Below are positions 51,089-59,773 of a stretch of 64,000 nucleotides of DNA, in pieces. This DNA is from an uncultured Alphaproteobacteria bacterium (GTDB lineage: Bacteria; Pseudomonadota; Alphaproteobacteria; Rhodobacterales; Rhodobacteraceae), in assembly GCA_902537235.1 (NCBI GenBank), contig CACBAO010000006.1, positions 1-64,000 on the forward strand, in the 5' to 3' direction. The position numbers and the translations under genes are program-made. The notes under the pieces are model-generated. The model saw only the letters and a list, made by a program, of their open reading frames with translations, had not been told where the DNA came from and ran no database searches. Position 1 is the stretch's first letter. Each line of letters opens with the position of its first letter.

Positions 51089-52318
51089 TCAAATCGCTCC
51101 GGAGTCCCTAAGTGCCTCTATTTGTTCATTATTCAATCCAAGCATTTCTTTTAAAATAGCTATATTATCTTCTCCAAGCTTTGGTGCTCTTCTAATTTCG
51201 GTTTCGGCCATATTCGAAAGCTTTATTGGATTGCCAAAGACTTTAACAACCTCGTTTAGTACAGGCATATCAAGAATCATTTTGCGGTCTATTAATTGAG
51301 GATCAGAAACAACTTCACCAATTCCCTTGATTGGGCTTAACGGAACTTTATCGGCAAGCATAGTTTCAAGCTCGGCCTTAGTGTATCTGGAAAACCATCC
51401 ATTAATGAGAGGCTTTATGCGTCTGTCATACACTTCCTTATTAAAACGCTTGTGCATTGTATCAATTTCAGGATCTGACGCCAAATCATCACAATTAAAA
51501 ACTTTGAGCGTTTCTCGCCACTGTTTATCATTATATCCCCCAAAAAATACGAACCCATCCTTACAGGAAAATTGTTCATATGGTCGGACAAAAGCGTGAT
51601 CATTTCCTGTAGGGGTGGCCTCTACACCATCGACAGAATAACGAAGAAGCGCGCTTTCGGTTAAACATAGAGTGGAGTCAACCTGAGCTACATCAACTAA
51701 TTGCCCTATTCCTGTTTTTTCTGCCTCTCTAAGCGCCACAATAGTCCCTATTGTGCCAAAAAAACAGGCTGCCAAATCTCCAATGATGGTGCCCACTCTT
51801 ACCGGCGGCCTGTCAGGATAACCATTCATAGACCAAAGACCACTTTCAGCCTGTCCAGTGTTATCAAAACTTGGTCTTGACGACTTTGGTCCCGTCTGAC
51901 CAAAACCACTTATTGAAGTATATACAAGTGCGGGGTTTTCTTTTTTAAGATCTTCATACCCCAACCCTAGACCATTCATTGCTCCAGGGCGAAAATTCTC
52001 AATTAAAATATCTGCCTTTTTTACCAATTGCTTTAAGGTTTTTTTGCCCTCTACAGTTTTTAGATTCAAGGTCATGCCCAACTTATTTCTATTATACTGA
52101 GCAAAGAAAGCACTTTCTTTATCGGTTTTTGTGAAAGGCGGAAAGTTCCTCGTGTAATCAGGGTCTCCCGGGTTTTCAATTTTTATAACCGTAGCTCCTA
52201 AATCTGCTAGGATCATGGCGCTGTAGGGACCAGCGACTACTCGAGTTATATCGAGTACAACTACACCTTCAAGAGGTAGTCGAGTATTATCAGATTTTTT
52301 GTCCCTACTTGCTTCCAT
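51089..52318 (-). CDS. CaiB/BaiF family CoA-transferase
   Basis: Class III CoA-transferase of 409 aa. The N-terminal LEGVVVLDITRVVAGPYSAMILADLGATVIKIENP is the family signature. The catalytic aspartate region is ISGFGQTGPKSSRPSFDNTGQAESGLWSMNG. It moves CoA between organic acids. The partner acid is not predictable; no dedicated acyl-CoA pathway is directly adjacent, although an enoyl-CoA hydratase is 4 kb away. Confidence 0.93.
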   Translation of the reverse strand: MEASRDKKSDNTRLPLEGVVVLDITRVVAGPYSAMILADLGATVIKIENPGDPDYTRNFPPFTKTDKESAFFAQYNRNKLGMTLNLKTVEGKKTLKQLVKKADILIENFRPGAMNGLGLGYEDLKKENPALVYTSISGFGQTGPKSSRPSFDNTGQAESGLWSMNGYPDRPPVRVGTIIGDLAACFFGTIGTIVALREAEKTGIGQLVDVAQVDSTLCLTESALLRYSVDGVEATPTGNDHAFVRPYEQFSCKDGFVFFGGYNDKQWRETLKVFNCDDLASDPEIDTMHKRFNKEVYDRRIKPLINGWFSRYTKAELETMLADKVPLSPIKGIGEVVSDPQLIDRKMILDMPVLNEVVKVFGNPIKLSNMAETEIRRAPKLGEDNIAILKEMLGLNNEQIEALRDSGAI

Positions 52319-52346
52319 AAATAAAATTTTTCAATTGAATTAAATT

Positions 52347-52766
52347 TTATGCATAGATCTTATCACTTAATCCATATATCAGAATAGCATTCAGTATGGT
52401 GAAGCCAGCAGGTGCGATATATGCTTCAGCTGTATATTTTACACCATCTAATTTAGCAGCTTCAGAAAACTTTACTGTAACATAACCGAAGTATGTAAAA
52501 ATCAAACTTTGTAAAAAACCAAATACAAAGATGGGCCATGTTCCCTGAGGGCCATTTTCCCGAAATAATATATATATTGAAACAAGAACTAGAGCAGCTA
52601 TCAAAGAGCCGGCAAGCCTAGTTGGTAATATTGCGGAGTGGTGTATACCATACTGGTCGCAAAACTTTTCTGATGTAAACAGCGCTTGGTAGGCGTAATA
52701 TGCTCCCCCTATTAAGTTAAGTATGAAAAGGATTAAGAATACTGGGCCATTAAATGCGTCGATCAT
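52347..52766 (-). CDS. Hypothetical four-helix membrane protein
   Basis: A 139-aa protein with four predicted membrane helices (VFLILFILNLIGGAYYAY, LAGSLIAALVLVSIYILF, WPIFVFGFLQSLIFTYFGYV, GFTILNAILIYGL). The track begins at a TTG four codons upstream, but that TTG sits inside the GGAGG ribosome site of the ATG at 52766, which is chosen. No family is recognised. It precedes the CoA-transferase by 28 bases, so co-transcription is likely. Confidence 0.72.
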   Translation of the reverse strand: MIDAFNGPVFLILFILNLIGGAYYAYQALFTSEKFCDQYGIHHSAILPTRLAGSLIAALVLVSIYILFRENGPQGTWPIFVFGFLQSLIFTYFGYVTVKFSEAAKLDGVKYTAEAYIAPAGFTILNAILIYGLSDKIYA

Positions 52767-52928
52767 TTTTTCCTCCAAAATTTATTTATTAGAGCGTAAC
52801 ACGAGTAGTTCAAAAATGCTACGACGGTAGCAAAATATTGGGTCTTGAATGGGTGAAAATTAATTGGATTAACTTTGAAATAAAAAAATACTTCGATTAC
52901 TATCAGGTGATTACTAGATATTAAAAAT

Positions 52929-52943
52929 GAGCCTTTAGGGCTC
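52929..52943 (+). promoter_or_regulatory. Small hairpin in the DUF2000 gene leader
   Basis: GAGCC and GGCTC pair around a five-base loop, 29 bases before the GTG start. No T run follows, so it is not a convincing terminator. It may be a leader structure or an operator. Confidence 0.25.
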
Positions 52944-52971
52944 GAACAAATTTAGTGTGGAGAAACTATAA

Positions 52972-53379
52972 GTGTTTGATACAAAAATAGCCATAGTACT
53001 TTTATCATCTCTGAAGACTTGGCAAAAACTGAATGTGACGTCATTCTTGACAAGTGGTATCATTGGTCAATCGACCTCTTTAATTGGTGAAAAATATACT
53101 GATGCATCAAACTATGAATATCTTGCATTAAATAGACAACCAGTGGTTGTTTTAGAAGCTGATTTATCAGTTTTAAAAAAAATCCATAACAGAATTTTGG
53201 GAAGATCTCTAATCTGTTCTATCTATATAGAGGACATGTTTTCGACAGGGCATGATGAGGCTAATCGGGGTACAGTTAAAAATTACTCTAGTGAGGATCT
53301 TCCGTTAGTGGGCATAGCTCTTAGAGAAGAGAAAAAAATAGTCGACAAAGTTACAAAGGGTGCGAAGCTACATTCGTAA
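52972..53379 (+). CDS. DUF2000 family protein
   Basis: A 135-aa protein of the DUF2000 family. The conserved pattern is KIAIVLLSSLKTWQKLNVTSFLTSGIIG, then GEKYTDASNYEYLALNRQPVVVLEADLSVLKKIHNRI. Its biochemical function is unknown; the family is structurally related to peptidyl-tRNA hydrolase-like folds. It starts with GTG, with GGAGA at proper distance, in frame with the conserved N-terminus. Confidence 0.85.
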   Translation: MFDTKIAIVLLSSLKTWQKLNVTSFLTSGIIGQSTSLIGEKYTDASNYEYLALNRQPVVVLEADLSVLKKIHNRILGRSLICSIYIEDMFSTGHDEANRGTVKNYSSEDLPLVGIALREEKKIVDKVTKGAKLHS

Positions 53380-53461
53380 TGAGTTAAGGATCATTTAAAT
53401 AACCGAATTAGACCGTAACTTAAACAAACATTAGTCACATGTTTTAAAGGAAAAAAAACTT

Positions 53462-53662
53462 ATGCAGTGGGAATATTATGTGAAGGATTTTAAGTTTGAT
53501 GAAAGTCAAATAGAAGATGGATTTCCAAATAAATTGGAGCATGACGATTTGGCTCATCTGGGAAATGCTGGGTGGGAATTAATAAATATTGTTTCCTATC
53601 GATCAAGCGACAATGAACTCTGTTTAAGGTATTACTACAAAAAAGCTAAAATGACGAATTAA
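53462..53662 (+). CDS. Small DUF4177-like protein
   Basis: A 66-aa protein starting MQWEYYVKDF and containing LGNAGWELINIVSYRSSDNELCLRYYYKK, the pattern of DUF4177-type small proteins (W-E-Y ... L-x-x-L-G-x-x-G-W-E-L). A purine-rich AAAGGAAAAA site precedes the ATG. Function unknown. Confidence 0.72.
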   Translation: MQWEYYVKDFKFDESQIEDGFPNKLEHDDLAHLGNAGWELINIVSYRSSDNELCLRYYYKKAKMTN

Positions 53663-53989
53663 ATAAAAAAATCGAAGGAATAGCTGTAATTTGCGTCTTT
53701 GATTTTTCTTTATTAGACGAAATATTTCTAACGGCACAGTCCACCAACTTTTTCACAAAAATTTTATCCTTGTCAAAGCAAAATAGAACCCTATTTGAAG
53801 ATCATGATTTTATTTTTAACAACTCTGCTCACAATCACGCTTGTTCTAGACTATGGATTTAGAAACCAAATAAATCCACGGCGCGTGAGAATTGATAAAA
53901 AAAAGAAGTCAAATTAAGACACAAAAAGACTTTAATCGTTATGGGTTAGGCTACTTACAACTCATTTAATATCGATTTTTGGAGATATC
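53663..53989. other. Intergenic gap of 327 bases
   Basis: AT-rich and without a convincing long frame. It contains one short candidate ORF (53804-53917) and a weak CGTCT/AGACG inverted repeat near 53694-53719. No tRNA cloverleaf or terminator with a T run was seen. Confidence 0.6.
53804..53917 (+). CDS. Candidate small membrane protein
   Basis: A 37-codon frame with a hydrophobic N-terminus MILFLTTLLTITLVLDYG followed by a basic tail RRVRIDKKKKSN, a layout seen in real small membrane proteins. The ribosome site is weak (GAAG). It is too short to judge by composition. Confidence 0.3.
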   Translation: MILFLTTLLTITLVLDYGFRNQINPRRVRIDKKKKSN

Positions 53990-54202
53990 ATGGATGACAA
54001 AGACGTTAAAGAAGCCGCTTTAAAACAAGCGCAGGAGGCTTATGGAATGTTTTTAAGTTTCATGAAGTGGGTTGCCTATATTTTTATTGTTATGGTAATC
54101 ATTTTGGCTTTCTTCAATTTTTTTGATGATCCAACAGGTAGCAAACATTTACCGGAAGAGATTTCTGACCAATATGATCCCAGCGGATTATCCAAGAAAT
54201 AA
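53990..54202 (+). CDS. Small single-helix membrane protein, possibly cytochrome oxidase subunit IV-like
   Basis: A 70-aa protein with one helix (FMKWVAYIFIVMVIILAFFNFF) after a charged N-terminus. The layout is reminiscent of the small subunit IV of alphaproteobacterial aa3-type cytochrome c oxidase, but the match is by eye. GGAGA is six bases upstream of the ATG. No oxidase genes lie nearby, so the name is tentative. Confidence 0.6.
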   Translation: MDDKDVKEAALKQAQEAYGMFLSFMKWVAYIFIVMVIILAFFNFFDDPTGSKHLPEEISDQYDPSGLSKK

Positions 54203-54363
54203 TATTCCATCTTCGTCCGGGCTGATTTAAATAGCTGTGCGAGTGAATAATTGAAAAGCATTTTTTACAAAATTCTTGATGAAAATTAGCCTAAATTGGC
54301 TTTATTAACTATTAAATGAATTGTGAACTGCTTCTTTTCCTTGCAAAAAACTATATTAAAGAA

Positions 54364-54765
54364 ATGGTAAGGCTGTTTCAAATATTCACGCTGATTTCCC
54401 TGTTGGTCTCGTGCGATGTTGGAGCCTCTCCCCAGTCATTGAATGTTTCTTCCACATCTTCTGATCACGGTACACTTGTACTTGGTCGTTCCACTGGAAT
54501 ACCGGGCATGTTTGGCCGTTTTACAGTTATTTTGAATGGTAAAGTTTTGGGGATGCTAGGAGAAAATCAGATTATCAAGAAAAGGTTAATCCGAGGTCGG
54601 TACACGCTAACTATCAGGGACGATGTGGAATATCGTAAAATTCTAGGAACGAAAGTAAGATTTTCAATTAATTCCGGCCAGATTGAGTTTTTAATAGTTA
54701 ATCTTGAGAAAAAAGCGTTTGATTCGCGATATAGAATTGTTGTCAAAAAGGTAAAAAGAGATTAG
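54364..54765 (+). CDS. Predicted lipoprotein, DUF2846-like
   Basis: A 133-aa exported protein. From the chosen ATG the N-terminus MVRLFQIFTLISLLVSC ends in a lipobox (LVSC), so the mature protein would be lipid-anchored at Cys17. The mature part is beta-rich, with GRFTVILNGKVLGMLGENQIIKKRLIRGRYTLTI, similar in style to DUF2846-type lipoproteins. The track start at 54316 adds 16 residues that weaken the signal peptide. It lies 24 bases before the multi-Fe-S cyclase gene and may be co-transcribed. Confidence 0.65.
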   Translation: MVRLFQIFTLISLLVSCDVGASPQSLNVSSTSSDHGTLVLGRSTGIPGMFGRFTVILNGKVLGMLGENQIIKKRLIRGRYTLTIRDDVEYRKILGTKVRFSINSGQIEFLIVNLEKKAFDSRYRIVVKKVKRD

Positions 54766-54789
54766 GCAGGATCTAAGGATTGATAAATT

Positions 54790-56346
54790 ATGAAATTTAA
54801 ACCTATACCTCATGACGTCGAGAAAGATAAAAGCTACTTTTGGTGCAGTTGTGGAAAGAGTAAAAATCAGCCTTTCTGCGATGGTAGTCATGCAGGTAGT
54901 GAATTTGCACCCTTAAAATATGTAGCGGAGGAAACAGAGACGAAATATTTCTGCACATGTAAAAAGACAAAAAACAAACCTTTCTGTGATGGTAGTCACA
55001 ATAAACTAAATCAAAGTCTCAATGATGAAGATCTCTTTTCTGCACTAGTACACCCTGACAAGAAAAAAATAGAGGTAGGTGTAGATGAAACAATACTCAC
55101 AGCATCAATAAGAAATAATATATCTCACTTAAGTGCTTGCGGAGGTACTGGAAAATGCTCGACTTGCAGAGTTGAAATTACAGAAGGATTAGAAAATTGT
55201 TCTCCAAGATCAGATGCTGAGAAAAAACTATCGAATAAGCTTTCCTTTCCCGAAAATATAAGACTTGCCTGCCAAACCACAATAAGCGGACCTGTTTCGT
55301 ACAGAAGACTTCTCCTCGACAAGAGGGATTTGAGTAATTCAAATAAATTGTCTGATACGAAACTAGAGTCTGTTGGTACTATAAGAAATTTGACGGTGAT
55401 GTTTTGCGATATAAAGGGTTTTACCCCTTTTTCTGAGGCGCTTGCTGCTTATGATGTGATATTCATTTTAAATAGATACATCTCTATAATGCGCGAAATC
55501 ATTATTAAAAATGGTGGAGAGATAAATAATTATATTGGTGATGCAATTTTGGCTATCTTTGGTCTCAAAGACTCAAGACAACAGACACTCAGAGCAGCAA
55601 ATACAGCATTAGAAATGCTAAAAGCTATGGACGAATTTAAGGATTATCTATCTCAAGCTTACGGGAGAGATTTTGATATACGAATAGGTGTTCATTACGG
55701 TGAAGCCATTCTAGGTTCTGTTGGTTTTGGCGAAGACAAAAAATTTACCATAATTGGAGACACTGTAAATATTGCCAGTAGAATTGAAGCTATAAATAAA
55801 GAGGCGGGAACACGTTTTCTTATTTCCGATGTTGCTTATGAAAGAATTAAAGATGCTGTTGATGTAAGAAATTTTGTGCGATTAAAATTAAGAGGATCCA
55901 GCAATTTAATCACCCTGCATGAGGTTAGCGGTCTAAATAAAGATAAGCTAATAGATCACTCTGATATTAAAATAAAAGAGATTGATGGCAATACTTGGAT
56001 AAGGACTTTGCCCATTAGCGAGCTCGATGTCGGCGAAAAGAAAAAGTTTGAATATGATGGAAAAGAATTTCTTCTTATAAATCAGGAAGGCATCTTTGCT
56101 ATCGAGAATATATGTCCTCACATGAATTTACCATTGGACATAGGTCAGATAACAGATGAGGGAACTATTTTATGTCCTTATCATAATAGTGAGTTTTGTT
56201 TTAGATCAGGTGAAGTGAGAAAATGGGTTGGATTACAACCTAAAGAAGTTGAAAGAGACTGTGAGCCACTTACGGTTATTTCCACTCTGGAAGCAGATAG
56301 TTATATCTGGATTCAGAAACTTAAAGGCAGGGGACGATATAGGTAA
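54790..56346 (+). CDS. Multi-iron-sulfur class III cyclase (CDGSH x2 - ferredoxin - cyclase - Rieske)
   Basis: A 518-aa soluble protein with five recognisable modules. CDGSH 1: C19-x-C21...C30-DGS-H34. CDGSH 2: C55-x-C57...C66-DGS-H70. A 2Fe-2S ferredoxin domain follows (about 90-172) with C117-x5-C123-x2-C126 and C161. The class III cyclase domain (about 198-378) has metal aspartates in FCDIKGF (D207) and YIGDAILAIFG (D251), with IIGDTVNIASRIE supplying N327 and R331. The Rieske domain (about 402-510) has C442-x-H444 and C462-x2-H465. All ligands are intact, so up to four 2Fe-2S clusters are predicted. It is likely a redox- or iron-responsive cAMP/cGMP synthase. An enoyl-CoA hydratase starts five bases later. 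Confidence 0.92.
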   Translation: MKFKPIPHDVEKDKSYFWCSCGKSKNQPFCDGSHAGSEFAPLKYVAEETETKYFCTCKKTKNKPFCDGSHNKLNQSLNDEDLFSALVHPDKKKIEVGVDETILTASIRNNISHLSACGGTGKCSTCRVEITEGLENCSPRSDAEKKLSNKLSFPENIRLACQTTISGPVSYRRLLLDKRDLSNSNKLSDTKLESVGTIRNLTVMFCDIKGFTPFSEALAAYDVIFILNRYISIMREIIIKNGGEINNYIGDAILAIFGLKDSRQQTLRAANTALEMLKAMDEFKDYLSQAYGRDFDIRIGVHYGEAILGSVGFGEDKKFTIIGDTVNIASRIEAINKEAGTRFLISDVAYERIKDAVDVRNFVRLKLRGSSNLITLHEVSGLNKDKLIDHSDIKIKEIDGNTWIRTLPISELDVGEKKKFEYDGKEFLLINQEGIFAIENICPHMNLPLDIGQITDEGTILCPYHNSEFCFRSGEVRKWVGLQPKEVERDCEPLTVISTLEADSYIWIQKLKGRGRYR

Positions 56347-56351
56347 ACACA

Positions 56352-57149
56352 TTGGTAGATTATATTAAAAAAGATAGGATAGCATTTATCACACTTAATC
56401 GACCTGAAGCTAAGAATGCAATAGATCCTCCAACACACAAAAGGCTATGGGAAATTTGGGAAGATTTTGAAAGTGATAATAGTGTTGACATAGCCATACT
56501 TACAGGTAATGGAGATGCCTTTTGTGCAGGAGCAGATTTAAAAAGCTACATGTCCCGATGGCCTAATGCGAACCCAGAAAAAGTTCGTAAGAATATAGCT
56601 GATGGATTAGGAGGATTGACCAGAGGACTTCATCGCTTGAAAAAGCCTACCATAGCGGCTGTCAACGGATGGGCATTAGCAGGAGGATTTGAAACGGCGC
56701 TGGCCTGTGATATTCGTATTGCATCTGAGTATGCTAAGTTTGGGTCTTTCGAGGCTAGGAGAGGATTTCATCATGGTGATGGGGGGATACCAAGGCTAAT
56801 TAATTCTGCCGGGCTCAGTGTCGCTATGCAGATGCTACTCACTGCTGAACCAATTGACGCGAATAGGGCTTTTCAATGGAATTTGGTCAGTGAAGTAGTG
56901 CCTCATGAATCATTGATGGAAAGAGCAGAATTGATTGCACGTCAAATATTGCGAAATGATCAAGTTGCTGTACGTTCGGCCAAAGAGACCATTCTGGATA
57001 TGATCGGAAGAAACTTAGATGATCAGCTTCGCGTTGAGGCAATTAACGGTTACAGTGTTGCCACGAGAAAAGAAGTGCTTTCTCGATTGCAAGAGTTTTA
57101 CGAAAAATCAGATAAAGGAAGACACGGTAAGAATTCTACTCAACTCTAA
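56352..57149 (+). CDS. Enoyl-CoA hydratase/isomerase family protein
   Basis: Crotonase-fold enzyme of 265 aa. The oxyanion-hole motifs are AILTGNGDAFCAGADLKSY and VNGWALAGGFETALACDIRIAS, and the GSFEARRGFHHGDGG loop corresponds to the active-site region. Hydration of enoyl-CoA in fatty or amino-acid breakdown is the general reaction; the exact substrate is unknown. The start is TTG with AGG eight bases before, five bases after the cyclase stop, so both are probably in one transcript. Confidence 0.88.
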   Translation: MVDYIKKDRIAFITLNRPEAKNAIDPPTHKRLWEIWEDFESDNSVDIAILTGNGDAFCAGADLKSYMSRWPNANPEKVRKNIADGLGGLTRGLHRLKKPTIAAVNGWALAGGFETALACDIRIASEYAKFGSFEARRGFHHGDGGIPRLINSAGLSVAMQMLLTAEPIDANRAFQWNLVSEVVPHESLMERAELIARQILRNDQVAVRSAKETILDMIGRNLDDQLRVEAINGYSVATRKEVLSRLQEFYEKSDKGRHGKNSTQL

Positions 57150-57275
57150 TCAATGGTATATGTGCGGCGCAACAATGCCTTCGTGTCTCGATTAAATAGT
57201 TTTTTTTGTAAACTTATTGAATACAGTTTCCATATTAAGCATACTAATGTCTGGTTCTTTATTAGGGAGGAAAAA

Positions 57276-58805
57276 ATGAAATTTTTAAGAGATACCTTTA
57301 TAATGTCCATAGTTTTTATTTTATCTCCATTTATTGCACTCGCAGATAAATCGGATGATACGCTTGTAATAGCGTTTACAAGAGAAATAACCAACTTGGA
57401 CTATAATTATGGTACAAAAACTGAGTACATAATTCTAGGTGATATGATTGACGATTCTTTATTTTATGTCGAACCAGAAAACTTGTCTTATGCTCCATCC
57501 TTGGCATCAGATTTCAAAATCGTTAATGAAACTACGATCGACGTAAATTTAAAACAAGGAGTGAAGTTTCATGACGGCTCAGAAATGACAGCTGATGATG
57601 TAGTCTACACTTTTAACTTTATAAACAAAAACGATAAGAACAGACGTCATTCAAAAGTTTCAGGATGGTTGGATAGTATAGAACGGACTGGAAAATATTC
57701 TGTGAGGTTCAACTTAAAAACTCCCTATGCTAACTTTTTCAATGATTGCTATCGAATTAAGATAAGAAAAAAGGGGATTATGGGTACTGAGGGTAACTGG
57801 ATAGATGATGCACAAGCGACATCGAATACAGGCCTTGGACCGTATAAGGTAATATCTTTTGAGCCAGGAGTAGAAGTTGTGCTTGAAAGAAATGAAGAGT
57901 ATTTCAATGGACCGAAAGGTAAACCAGCAATCAAAAATTTAATCATAAGATCCATACCTGATATGGGTACCCAGCAGGCTGAGTTGATGAGTGGTGGTAT
58001 TCATTGGATGTACAATGTTAAAAAAGATATTGGTGAAGCAATGGCTAAGACGGGTAAAGCAGATTATCAGCTTGGACCTAGTTTAAGAGTAGGGTTTCTA
58101 GTCTTGGATGCTGGAGGATATTCTGGAGAGGGTAATCCAATTACAAAGCTAGAAGTAAGAAGAGCGATGAACCATGCAATAAACAGAAATAGCATTGCGA
58201 CGAATCTTATTGGAGGCCCCGCTAAAGCTATTCATACCGCGTGTAACCCAGTGGTATTTGGGTGTTTCCAAGATGTTATGAAATATGAATATAATCCTGA
58301 GAAGGCCAAAGAATTGCTAGTGCAAGCTGGTTATCCAAATGGTTTTGACTTAGAACTTTATTCATATAGGGACAAAGAAGCGGCCTTAGCTATGGTAGAC
58401 GATCTTGCGAAAGTTGGAATAAACGTGTCTTTGAAACATGGGAAACTAGCTGTTCTGAATAAAGCCCGTAAAGCAAGACAGATAAGAGCTTACTTTGGAA
58501 CGTGGGGATCTTCCGCTTCTCCAGATACTGCAACAATTTCCAACATCCATTGGAGAAATCCTGAGAAGGGTGATAGAAACCTTAGTGGAGATCCGAAAGT
58601 TAATGAGCTCATGCTTGGAGGCGAGCAAACTTTAGACAAAGAGGAAAGAAAACGACTTTATGCTGAAGGTTTAAAATTGATTGCTGAACAAGCATATTGG
58701 GTTCCACTTTGGTCGTATTCCGAAGGGGTTTTATCGAGCAAAGATATTAACTTTGTTCAAGATCCTGACGGATATCCAAGAATTTGGAAAACCACTTGGA
58801 AATAA
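57276..58805 (+). CDS. Peptide/nickel-type ABC transporter substrate-binding protein
   Basis: Periplasmic binding protein of the SBP_bac_5 (DppA/OppA) family, 509 aa. The track starts 41 codons upstream; the ATG at 57276 has AGGGAGG and yields a proper signal peptide (MKFLRDTFIMSIVFILSPFIALA). Family signatures: VNLKQGVKFHDGSEMTADDVVYTF and KLEVRRAMNHAINR. Ligands in this family range from peptides to sugars and metals, so the substrate is open. It is first of a four-gene importer set. Confidence 0.92.
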   Translation: MKFLRDTFIMSIVFILSPFIALADKSDDTLVIAFTREITNLDYNYGTKTEYIILGDMIDDSLFYVEPENLSYAPSLASDFKIVNETTIDVNLKQGVKFHDGSEMTADDVVYTFNFINKNDKNRRHSKVSGWLDSIERTGKYSVRFNLKTPYANFFNDCYRIKIRKKGIMGTEGNWIDDAQATSNTGLGPYKVISFEPGVEVVLERNEEYFNGPKGKPAIKNLIIRSIPDMGTQQAELMSGGIHWMYNVKKDIGEAMAKTGKADYQLGPSLRVGFLVLDAGGYSGEGNPITKLEVRRAMNHAINRNSIATNLIGGPAKAIHTACNPVVFGCFQDVMKYEYNPEKAKELLVQAGYPNGFDLELYSYRDKEAALAMVDDLAKVGINVSLKHGKLAVLNKARKARQIRAYFGTWGSSASPDTATISNIHWRNPEKGDRNLSGDPKVNELMLGGEQTLDKEERKRLYAEGLKLIAEQAYWVPLWSYSEGVLSSKDINFVQDPDGYPRIWKTTWK

Positions 58806-58858
58806 AAACTTTTTGGCTTGGCGATAAATTATGACTTTCTTCAAAGTGAACAACTGAA

Positions 58859-59773
58859 ATGTTAAAATTTGTCGCCGGGCGGTTTTTAGTATCTTTAGCT
58901 GTCGCGTTCACAATCTCTTTCGTAACATTTTTTTTTCTTAATATTTTTACTGATCCTGCTCAAGCTGTTGCAGGAGAAGAAGCATTGTTTGAAGAAATTG
59001 AGCAGATAAGAACACAGTATGGCTTTGATCGACCGATCCTCACTAGATATTTTGAATGGTTGGGGGGAATTTTTACGGGAGATTTTGGAGTAAGCTATTA
59101 CTGGAATAAACCTGTCGGTACGCTTTTATTAGAAAGAGCACCACAGACAATAAAGCTTGCTTTGATGTCCGTAAGTGTGACCATTATGGTTGCTATCCCC
59201 TTAGGAATATTCGCTGCATTAAACCCAAATTCAATAATAGATCGTTTTGCGTTAAGCGTAGCTGTTTCTGCTCAAGCTATCCCTAATTTTTGGTTAGGGC
59301 TTATTCTTATTATTATTTTTTCCGTAACCTTTCAAATATTCCCAGTTTCAGGAGATAAAACATATTACCATTTTATTTTGCCATCAATTGTTCTTGGCAC
59401 TAGTTCCGTTCCTCCTGTGATGCGATTAATGCGGACGGGTTTACTTGATGTAATTAACTCTGATTATATTAGAACAGCCCGTTCGATTGGATTTTCCGGT
59501 TGGAGGTTGGTCACAAAGCATGCTTTAAGAAATGCTGTTTTACCAGTAATAAGTGTAGTTGCTGTGCAGCTTGGACACAAATTTGGAGGTTCACTAATAA
59601 CTGAGTCTGTTTTCGCAATAAATGGACTGGGACGATTAGCATTACTATCTATTTTAGGAGCTGATATCCCAACTGTTCAAATTTTAATTTTTGTTTTTGC
59701 CATTACTTTTATAGTTTTTAACCTTTTGTCTGACATTTTAAATGCATATTTAGATCCTAGGTTACGGTTATGA
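58859..59773 (+). CDS. ABC transporter permease, DppB type
   Basis: Inner-membrane permease of 304 aa with six helices. The N-terminal helix is followed by QIRTQYGFDRPILTRYFEWLGGIFTGDFGVSYYWNKPV, typical of DppB/OppB. The cytoplasmic EAA loop is DYIRTARSIGFSGWRLVTKHALRNAVLPVI. It sits 53 bases after the binding protein and overlaps the next permease by four bases (ATGA). Confidence 0.94.
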   Translation: MLKFVAGRFLVSLAVAFTISFVTFFFLNIFTDPAQAVAGEEALFEEIEQIRTQYGFDRPILTRYFEWLGGIFTGDFGVSYYWNKPVGTLLLERAPQTIKLALMSVSVTIMVAIPLGIFAALNPNSIIDRFALSVAVSAQAIPNFWLGLILIIIFSVTFQIFPVSGDKTYYHFILPSIVLGTSSVPPVMRLMRTGLLDVINSDYIRTARSIGFSGWRLVTKHALRNAVLPVISVVAVQLGHKFGGSLITESVFAINGLGRLALLSILGADIPTVQILIFVFAITFIVFNLLSDILNAYLDPRLRL

